64,000 nucleotides of DNA from Viridothelium virens (lineage: Eukaryota; Ascomycota; Dothideomycetes; Trypetheliales; Trypetheliaceae), in NCBI GenBank assembly GCA_010094025.1, contig ML991773.1, positions 1 to 64,000 on the forward strand. Reading direction: 5' to 3'. The notes under the pieces are model-generated. The model searched no databases and had not been told where the DNA came from. It worked only from the letters and a program-made list of their open reading frames with translations. Each line of letters starts with the position of its first letter. Position 1 is the first letter of the stretch. A program made the translations under genes and the position numbers. Positions 56,260-64,000 of the stretch are shown here, one piece after another.

Positions 56260-58201
56260 TCAACTGTTATTCATATCCAGTCCCATGCCTCTCGCGATCT
56301 TCTTGATCAGCGCCTTCTTCAGAAATCGTTCTCGCGCCAACGCACGAGTTTGCTGCAGCAGCCATATTAGCACCCTCTCATCACCACAAAGTCAACAACA
56401 AAAGCAAAAGATCCGAAGACGTACCTTCACAAACGCCTCCGCCCCAACCCTTCCCGCATCCAGTCCCCTTCCCAACGCATACATCGCCTCCGCGATCCCC
56501 ACCTCCTCCGCACACAATCCCCACAACTGATTCCCCACCACCGTCGGCGCAACCAACACCTCGTCCACCCCCGGAACCGGCCGCTCCCTAGCCTCGCGCA
56601 TGACGCGATCAGCATCGCGCATCCCCTCGGCGAGGATGCGCTCGTTGCGGGCGAGCGCGGCATCGAGGTCTTGCAGCTGGTGTAGCTCTGCCGCGAGAGT
56701 CGCGTACGCGGCGCGGAGAGCGGACTGCTGGGCTTGGAGGGGAGGAATGGCGGCGTGGTTTTGGGCGAGGGTATGAGTGAGGTGGCTGTGCAGGGTTTGG
56801 GAGAGGGCGTGGAGGAGGGCGTCTTTTTCGGGGTTGGGGGGGATCGGGGGGGCGGAGAGCAGGGTCGGGTCGGGCTGGGATGAAGGGAGGGGGAGATCGA
56901 GAGTGGAGGTAAGGAGGTCCGGAGCGGGTTGGGCAGGTTTGGGTGGTTGTGGAGCGGGAACCTGCTGTTGTGTTTGGTACAAACCTCGTTGTTGAGGGGG
57001 AGGATACTGCGGCGTCTGGGATGGTGGATAGTTCGGGTATTGTTGAGGCGGTGGTGCTCCAGGAGGCGGGCCTTGTGGTGGTCTTTGTCCTCCCACGCTC
57101 TGGGCTTGAGGAGGTAGTGGAGCCGGCTGTTCATATCTAGAGAAGCGTGCTGACTCCGATAAGGATGGTGTTGGCGTCTGGTGCTGCTGTTGTTGAAATG
57201 GCTTTGGCGGAGGTGGAGGGGCGCCGGCTGAACTTGGTGGCTCATGATGTTCATAGTGATACCCATTGTATGAGGCTTCCTGTTGGCCTCGAGAAATATA
57301 TTCCAATGGTCTACCACTGTGTTGCTCATTTGTCCTACTAGGCTGTTTTGGTGGCAATGGAGGCAGCGTGGGTTCACCTGATTGTCTTTGTTGGCCCTCA
57401 CCAAGCGGACGAGAGCCATTGGTCTGTTGCTCGTACGGTTTCGGTGGAGGAGGTGGTGCTCTTGGTGATTCCCTAGAGACATTCGCGGGTTCAGCTGGCG
57501 TTTGTGGATAGCTTGAGGCTTGAGAGCCATGTTGGGTTTGGGGGGGTTCATATCGTTCTTGCTGGACTGATCGCACTGGAGGCTCTTTGGAGAAAACATC
57601 CTGAAGGACTCGTAAGAAGGACGCCAAGCTAATTCTCTAAGGATTAAGATAGTTAGCGTCGGGATTGTTTCTAGGAACTGTTAGACGGTATTGTTAAGAG
57701 TACTCACATCCCGAAATTGAGTCCATTGAGCTAGATATGGATGGTATACCCTTCCCTCAACGCTGACATGTTGTCCTGGTCTCACAGCTAGACCTTCCGA
57801 CGGAGAGACATATATTATCGGTGATTCGTGAGGATATCCATGCGGTACCCAAAGTAGGATTGGGAATTTATATATTGTACCACGAAATCCAACTGGGAGA
57901 TTGCCGCTGAGGCGCAGAAGTAGTGCGGAAGCGCCATTCTCATATGCTGCATAGGTTCTTTTTTAGTAAAGTCCCCCTTGCTCTGTGCACTCGTAGCTTG
58001 GACGTACTGTATACTTCCGTTCGGGGAGAAAGCGAGGGATATTCCGCGAGCGTTTGCGAGACATCAGAGAAGGTGCGGTTGACGTCGTGATATTCCTAGT
58101 AAAGTTCGTGTCAGTCCCTAGAAGTTGAAAGATCCAGTGGGGCATACGCTTGTGAGCACGCTGTAAAGCCAGTTGAGAACCTTCTCGGGCACCGCCGTCA
58201 T
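56260..58201 (-). CDS. VPS23: ESCRT-I component VPS23/TSG101
   Basis: Five exons (58201-58148, 58095-58008, 57946-57708, 57636-56425, 56352-56260) give 561 aa. The N-terminal UEV domain (catalytically dead E2 fold that binds ubiquitin and PTAP motifs) spans EYHDVNRTFSDVSQTLAEYP, LSGNLPVGFRGTIYKFPILL, WVPHGYPHESPIIYVSPSEG and YHPYLAQWTQFRDRISLASF. A long Pro/Gln-rich linker (PPPPKP, PPPGAPPPQQYPNYPP) follows. The C-terminal steadiness box, assembled over the last intron, has VPGVDEVLVAPTVVGNQLW and QTRALARERFLKKALIKKIA. ESCRT-I sorts ubiquitinated membrane proteins into multivesicular bodies; Vps23 also links to Bro1 and, in fungi, alkaline-pH signalling. Confidence 0.94.
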
Positions 58202-58599
58202 GATATCAGACAAACAGAGGAGCTACTGTCGCGGCGCATCGTGCTCGCTAGGCTCTGACAAAACCGTGGGAGCTTCGGGAGGTAGAATAAAAAGATTTAA
58301 TTGTGGATGCGAAAGGTCAATCAATATGTAGACGTCAGGCGTCTTGAAGAGGTAGGACCCCTGGTCAAAACGGTACCTCATGGAGTACTAATTACTCAGA
58401 CTTCTCTTCGTCAATCTCATCCTTTCCCTTCCGTACAGTAAGACAATACGACCAGTCAAGTAAGCATCTACTTCCGCGCTAATTCCATGGGAAAAACTAG
58501 ACCAAATACGATAATACATATAACTGTTGAATATATCTACAATAAGCCTTCACATCGCTATCATTTCCGCCTTAAAATCGCATAAGCATTTTCGCATCC
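58202..58599. other. short intergenic region
   Basis: Promoter side of VPS23 and 3' side of NFS1. Nothing else seen. Confidence 0.4.
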
Positions 58600-60323
58600 T
58601 CAATGTTGGCTCCATTCGATCGTATTTAGATCGACGCCCTCCTGTACAAGTTCCCACAATGGACTGAGCTCCCTCAAGAACGTCACTCGCTCTCTCACTG
58701 CCTTCAAGACGTAGTCAATCTCAGCTTCCGTAGTAAACCTGCCGATGCCAAACCGAATACTGCTATGTGCGCTCTCATCACTATTTCCTAACGCTCGGAG
58801 GACATAGCTAGGCTCCAGAGAGGCTGATGTGCACGCGCTGCCGGACGACAGAGCAATGTCTTTCAAAGCCATGAGCAGAGATTCGCCTTCCACATATGCG
58901 AAGGAAACGTTGACACATCCAGGGTAATGACGTGCAGGATCCCCATTCTGTGTGGTGTGCTCCAGAGATAGTAGTCCATTTAATAAGCGTTCAGAGAGGG
59001 CCGTGATTCTTTTGCTGTCGTACTGTTGTATATGTCAGCTTTCGAAACACGAGAAAGGAATGAGATTTAGAGTGCGATGAAGACAGATCATAACCCCTGC
59101 TAAACGGCAGCATAGCGCTGGTCAAGGCGCTCAGAAAGCCATGCATGTATATCAAGCAAATAATCATCTCAAGAAACAGAGGTAGATCGAAATGCGACAC
59201 TTACAGGCATCTCTTGCTTTGCAAGTCGAGCTGCTTCTCCGAAAGCAACCACCAGGTGTGGCGCAAGAGTGCCACTCCTCAATCCTCGCTCCTGGCCGCC
59301 TCCACTGATGATGGGATCGAGTCTGACCCTTGGCCGCCTCCGTACGTAACACGCGCCGACACCTTTCGGGGCATAGATTTTGTGTCCCGAAATTGACATG
59401 AGATCGATGTTCATCTTGTTGACGTCAATAGGAATCTTGCCTACGCCTTGAGCAGCATCTGTGTGGAAGAAGATCTTCTTTGATCGACAGATCCGACCAA
59501 TCTCTTCCATTGGCTGCACTACTCCAATTTCATTGTTCACAGTCATGATACTGGCGAGGGCAGTATCAGGGCGAATGGCTTCCTCGAATTCTTTCAGGTC
59601 GATCAAACCGTTGCTCTTGACAGGCAGATAAGTGACCTCGAAGCCCTCGTCCTGGAGATGCCTACAGCTATCAAGCACGCACTTGTGCTCTGTCTGACAT
59701 GTGATAATGTGCTTCTTCTTTCCTGATTTTCCAAAGAATCTTGCCACACCTTTGATGCTCATATTGTTGCTCTCCGTTGCGCCGCTTGTGAATATTATCT
59801 CTTTCGGATCGGCACCGATGAGCGCAGCAACATGAGCGCGAGCTTGCTCAACAGCCTTGTCGCTTTCCCATCCGTAAGCATGTGTGCGCGAATGTGGATT
59901 TCCGTACAGTCCGGTAAGAAAGGGAAGCATTGCGTCTAGTACTCGAGGATCGGTTGGTGTTGTAGCTTGCATGTCGAGGTAGATGGGCCTTGTGCCCTCA
60001 TCCATGATCGTGGCCTGCTTCAATATACCAGCAGAAGGATTCAATGCCACATCTCCGCTCATCCCAGTCGTTGGAAGTTGCACGTCTCCGGGTTTCTTGC
60101 CCGTATCTTGTAGGAAGGCTTTCTGATCGGCCTTGATGGCGGTCTCGACGTTGACCGTCGCCTGATCCCGTTTCGTCTCAGAGACATAGTGACGACGGGA
60201 GGAACATTGCGGAGCTGCGGTGGCAGCTAGCCTACCTGCTGTCCGGACAAGCGGTCGATGAGTGCTCTGTTGTACACAGAGCCTGACCGTCCGTTTCGCG
60301 GCAGTAGGGATCACGCTCGACAT
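58600..60323 (-). CDS. NFS1: mitochondrial cysteine desulfurase NFS1
   Basis: Exon 1 (60323-59205) and exon 2 (59022-58600) encode 513 aa. The first 50 residues are a matrix presequence ([20 protein letters not shown], then [20 protein letters not shown]). The PLP-dependent fold starts at [20 protein letters not shown]. Catalytic features: [14 protein letters not shown], His213 in [23 protein letters not shown], Lys315 (Schiff base) in [14 protein letters not shown], and Cys437 (persulfide) in [18 protein letters not shown]. The enzyme takes sulfur from cysteine for iron-sulfur cluster assembly on Isu1 with Isd11 and frataxin, and for tRNA thiolation. Both the length and the residues are complete. 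The intron lies just after KQEMP. Confidence 0.96.
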
Positions 60324-60433
60324 GATACAGTAGATGTATATGAGAGAAAGATTATCGGTGGCGGAGATTGGAACGTTGAATCGGCGGCCGGAGAATCGTC
60401 AGCGAAGCTCCCGTGGCTCCCCCGCGCTTATAA

Positions 60434-60585
60434 ATTACCTTGTTTTAACCACTTTTTTTTTTTTCAAATAGCCTTTTTTAAATCACTTTTTAAGCTGTAA
60501 TAATTTAAAATATTAGGTAACTTTTAGTAAAAAAGATATAATTGTAATTTGTTAATAAATTTATACAAAAAGCGCAAAATTCAGT
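60434..60585. other. AT-rich block
   Basis: About 150 bp consist almost only of A and T, with runs of T at 60452-60464 and TTTTAGTAAAAAAGATATAA. It stands out sharply from the balanced neighbouring DNA and lies between the NFS1 promoter and the microsatellite. No repeat unit is evident. It might be a small insertion or a nucleosome-free promoter element. Confidence 0.5.
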
Positions 60586-60714
60586 CCTTAGTGAAAGTGG
60601 GGTTTTGAGCCTCTGGCGGCTAGGATACGGCCGATCGTCGACGGCGGCTGTAGACTTTTCCCTTTTCATCACGATCACATACACACACGCTCTCTCTCTC
60701 TCCTTCACACACAT

Positions 60715-60715
<1 letters not shown>

Positions 60716-60775
<60 letters not shown>
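60716..60775. repeat. compound microsatellite (CA)n-(CT)n
   Basis: About 16 CA units (60716-60748) pass directly into about 14 CT units (60748-60775), ending in a run of T. Shorter CT and CA tracts lie at 60683-60715. It sits immediately beyond the 3' end of the MFS gene. Confidence 0.95.
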
Positions 60776-60778
<3 letters not shown>

Positions 60779-60780
<2 letters not shown>

Positions 60781-62413
60781 AAGGAAGAGCAACCATCTTG
60801 GATCTCAGCCGCTCCCCAAAGCGCATCATGACGAGAGGGATCGGAATAAATGCGACCGCGATGAAGCCTAAGACACTGTTGCCCCCACCCTAGGCCGAGC
60901 CTACGATATAATGGTGGGGCAGCAAGCGGCAGGACAGTCGCAACTACACAGCGGAATACGACCGTTGCTGCAATAGCCGATGCCGCGTAGTGTTTGAACG
61001 TATCGACAAAATATGCTTGCAGGGGAATGTTGGTGATGAAGTATCCAAGACCAACCGTAGCCGTGCCGATCATTGGAATGATGTAAAAAAGGCGATACTC
61101 GGCAGACCAGCCGTAGAAGAAGAGTCCCATTGGAAAGATGACAGTGCCGACGACCATGGGCAGGAGGCGAGTCTCGGGCTTGGTGAGTCCCGTTCGGCGG
61201 TAGTGACGCATCAAGAGTCGGTCGAGGGTCAAGGCGCAAGTAAGAACACCTAAGACCATGCCGATACCTTTTCACTCTTTGTCAGTTTCATGATGACAGG
61301 CGTGTTTAGGAAGGTATTGAGGGGGACGTGCTCAAACCCAAGAATGATAATCCAGCCGCACCCTGGGAAAATCCATACGTGCTCTCGAAAACCTCGGTGA
61401 GCGTTGTAAAAAGGATGTACATATATCCGTACGCAATCGAAACCTGGAACGAGAGTATAAAGACGATGGGCTTGAGAAACATCTGAATCGGTCGCAATAG
61501 GCCCCGCTTCATGATATCCGCTGCAGACAGGGAGACATCGAAGTCAAATGGCGACTTGAACCTGTTGTCCTTGCTCTCCTTCCGAAGTATGCGCGCCTTG
61601 TCGCGTAGAATACGTGGAATGTAAGTCTCCCGAAAGACGAGGAAAAAGGCCAGCTCGAATATTCCGCCGGTGATGGCACTGAACCAGAAGGCCCATCTCC
61701 AGCCAGCCGCCTGGGTTAGGTAGCCTCCAATGATAGGCCCCAGGACTGGGCCAAGAAGTGGGGGGAAACTCAGCACGGCGATGGGCAGGCCTCGATTTTC
61801 TTGGGCAAACAAATCGCCGGCAATACTAGCGTTGAGAGCTATTGAAGCGTCGCCCATTCCGCTCAGGAATCGGAATCCGATAAGAGCGCCCGCGTTGGGA
61901 CTCAAGGCGCAAGCGACGGAGAAGACGACGAAGATGACATTGGTCGTATTGTAGACGCGGCTGCGCCCGAAGATTTCTGACAATGGGGCTGTGAAGAGGG
62001 GTCCAACGGCCTCGCCGGCCTCCCAGATTGACGCAAGAATGGTCGTAAAGAGTGGGTCTGTGGTATGGAAGTCGAGGAGCATCTGGGGCACCGCAGGTAG
62101 GCAAAGCACTATTGCCAAGTTCCTGGCAAATGTCAATAACAATTTGGTGACATGTTCACGCATTGAATGGAGATCCTTGCCCAATAGTATTGACGCTAGC
62201 CAGGATAATTATGACGGCCCATTTGTAGCGGGAGGACCAGTTCAACGGATTCGATGGGTCGCGACCCTCCTCAAAGCCGACAACAAACTTCTGATCGGGC
62301 TCATCTTTTGTTGCCGCGTTTAAGATGGGAGGTAGATTGTTGGGGGGAAGCTGATCGGATATCGCACTGCTCTCAAGCAGTATCGAGCCTTCGTGCTCTG
62401 CCAGATCCGTCAT
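60779..62413 (-). CDS. MFS transporter, DHA1 polyamine/drug-type, with apparent +1 frameshift near the 3' end
   Basis: Exons 62413-62181, 62122-61338 and 61267-60779 would encode about 501 aa. Intron 1 is GC-AG (ATTGG|GCAAGG...TTTGCCAG), giving VNTIGNLAIVLCLPAVPQML. Family features: DPSNPLNWSSRYKWAV before TM1, SIWEAGEAVGPLFTAPLSEI, GRSRVYNTTNVIF, RFLSGMGDASIALNASIAGD and GPVLGPIIGGYLTQAAGWRW. In exon 3, normal sequence runs to LAAPPLYRRLGLGWG; there a run of five C at 60882-60886 shifts the frame. In the next frame the expected family ending (NSVLGFIAVAFIPIPLVMMR, then FGERLRSKMV) is intact up to the stop at 60779. It is either a sequencing error or a recent mutation. The family exports drugs or polyamines from the cell. 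Confidence 0.8.
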
Positions 62414-62831
62414 GGTGACAACGAGGCGAGTGTGTCAATAAGGATGGAGATTGCGTGTCTTATAAACATCTTATATTGCCTGCTTATTCAGCTTTCAGCT
62501 TTCAGCTTTCAGCGTTTGCCTGATCAACTGCGCAACGGAATTCTGTGGGTCTGGTCAAACCCGGTAACACAGTGTAGCTCTGCACTGAACCACAACACTC
62601 TTTGTTGCGGTGGTGGAAATGCAATACTGCACAATCAATCTACTGATGGATTCAATGACTCAGGAATGCAGCGCAAGCAGATCTTTGCAGAAGAGTAGTT
62701 CATATCGTCAATAGCGACTCGGAAGACAATCACATGTTGGTGTGTTGATGACCTGGCACGCCAGTACGGATTATCTATCTAAGCCTTGCCGCTCTCCTGC
62801 ATCCGACCAGCCTAACGACCCAAACGGCTCT
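62414..62831. other. intergenic region between the UstYa-family gene and the MFS transporter gene
   Basis: Holds the MFS promoter and the 3' end of the UstYa-family gene (same strand). No precursor-peptide-like gene seen. A small tandem repeat lies at 62487-62513. Confidence 0.45.
62487..62513. repeat. tandem repeat of TTCAGCT, almost four copies
   Basis: Three perfect TTCAGCT units and a fourth partial unit, about 75 bp upstream of the MFS ATG. Confidence 0.7.
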
Positions 62832-63986
62832 TTATACCCCATGAGATCTGTCCATGACCTGCGCCTTGGGTGGGTTTGCCATCCACAGATCGTCGAGATG
62901 ATACTCGCGCTTGCGCTGCCAGCGGACAAGCGAACTCCAATCTACACATTGCCGCTTCACCACAGGATTCAGATCAAGATGAGCGCGTTCATGTTCATCA
63001 CGCCAGTGGAGAGCATGCGGGGTCAAATCTGGAAGGCAGGTCAGAGATTCGCGGAGCGTCTCGATGCAATGGTCTATTGGTCGTCAAAACAATCTCTCTC
63101 CATTTCACCCTGCTAAAGCTCACCCGAATGGTTGCGCATCCTTGCAGATTCCATAGGAGACATGTCAGGGTAATAATACTCAGCATAAAGATACTGCTTC
63201 ATCATTCTCTAGTGAACGCTGTTAGTGGCGGACGACGAGTTCAAAGCCAGGTTTTGGAGCTCATGCTTACGCACCAAACAATGGAGATTGTGCATCACAC
63301 CCAAGATAGTCGCATGGGAGTCATCCCCAACTCGTAACCCATCTGGAATATTGATCATTCGGCCTTCAGAGCGGGATAGTCGGAGGCCGCGAACTATCAA
63401 GGTGAGTGGGTATTCTTACTATGATTGAGTTGATAATTTACCTTGCTGTAATTCAGCCCATGTCCTTCCCTGCTCTTCTGACGGGTATCCAGAATATGGC
63501 GATGTCTTCCAGTAATCTTCTTTCTCTAGCTGATAGTCTACAAAGTCAATTGTGTCGGAAGATGGCACTTTATGGTGAGCTTATGTTACCATCACGATAG
63601 ACAGAGTCTTACAGAAGCCCAATCTGTCGGTTGTAGTCTTGCAAACATGAGGCTCAGCCTGCTTGTTCGTTGGGCGCAGTACGCCTGGTAATGCCATCAC
63701 GAGGAGCAGCACAAAGATGCCAAATGATGCCGGTAGGCAGTATCTGTAGAGAAAGAAACTGAGCCACTTTTGCCTTGAGGGCATACAGTAGCAGTGCTGA
63801 CGGAATTCATCGTGCTCTAGCATCCTTGATGTCTCCTTTTCAGCTTTTGATGGGTCCGTTTCTAGCTCAATCTGCGTTTTGTTTTGTTTTTTGAATAAAG
63901 AGGGTGATTTGGAAACCAGAGCACTTCTGCGAGCAACATACTTGGGTTTTGCGGAGATGTGTCGTCAGGTGAGCTGGCATATGCAT
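62832..63986 (-). CDS. UstYa-family (DUF3328) protein
   Basis: Six exons (63986-63942, 63871-63613, 63567-63442, 63393-63275, 63208-63124, 63073-62832) encode 291 aa. A cytosolic N-terminus precedes one membrane helix (YCLPASFGIFVLLLVMALPG), as in UstYa proteins. Then come DYWKTSPYSGYPSEEQGRTW and the two family-defining HXXHC motifs: HNLHC at 178-182 and HSDHC at 210-214, the second assembled over intron 5. The protein ends with WQRKREYHLDDLW. UstYa/UstYb homologues carry out oxidative cyclisation or other oxidations in fungal RiPP (ustiloxin, phomopsin, cyclochlorotine-type) and other metabolite pathways. The start could lie further upstream outside the window. An MFS transporter follows on the same strand. 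The acceptor of intron 2 has an in-frame alternative 12 nt earlier. Confidence 0.87.
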
Positions 63987-64000
63987 GCTCTACGCCATTT

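Noticed and set aside
1-64000. CRISPR arrays, bacterial operons and ribosome binding sites
   Set aside because: Fungal nuclear DNA with spliceosomal introns; no regularly spaced repeats seen.
1-64000. tRNA and 5S rRNA genes
   Set aside because: I looked by eye for B-box-like GTTCGANTC and typical 5S sequence and found no convincing case; tRNAscan-SE would be decisive.

Overview
The window looks like a gene-dense nuclear segment of a filamentous ascomycete (Pezizomycotina). The signs are short spliceosomal introns (about 45-130 nt, mostly GT-AG with three GC-AG), an INSIG protein, a class I-type hydrophobin, a UstYa (DUF3328) protein, a fungal pogo-type transposase, and standard ascomycete versions of NFS1, QCR8, PHB1, PEX4 and RRP46. 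I cannot fix the class from sequence alone. Gene models were built by hand-splicing; exon coordinates are given in each entry.

Layout. 1-0.3 kb: edge of a pogo/Tc1-type transposon. 1-9 kb: a small conserved protein, phosphomannomutase, a coiled-coil hypothetical protein, an MBD4-like DNA glycosylase and an INSIG sterol regulator. 9.5-15 kb: an amino-acid permease and a DHA2-type MFS exporter. 15.5-21 kb: a Kin4-like kinase and eIF2-gamma. 21-27 kb: a gene-poor stretch holding only three small secreted proteins (a Cys-rich protein, a DUF4360 protein, a hydrophobin). 27-35 kb: a peptide transporter, a Zn2Cys6 regulator and an FAH-family hydrolase. 36-45 kb: a compact housekeeping block with Hsp20, prohibitin 1, QCR8, PEX4, RRP46, a conserved protein with a mitochondrial-type leader, and an ANP1-type mannosyltransferase; three divergent gene pairs share short promoters. 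45-60 kb: a DUF676 lipase, REX3 exonuclease, a secreted DUF1996-WSC protein, a long coiled-coil protein, VPS23 and NFS1. 60-64 kb: an AT-rich block and a CA/CT microsatellite, then an MFS drug/polyamine-type transporter with an apparent +1 frameshift, and a UstYa-family protein at the right edge.

Most genes are core metabolism, organelle and trafficking functions. The accessory parts are the left-edge transposon, the secreted-protein island at 21-26 kb, and the right end. There the UstYa protein next to an MFS exporter on the same strand resembles the border of a secondary-metabolite (possibly RiPP-type) cluster running out of the window. PHB1/QCR8 (both mitochondrial inner membrane) and PEX4/RRP46 are head-to-head pairs that may be co-regulated.
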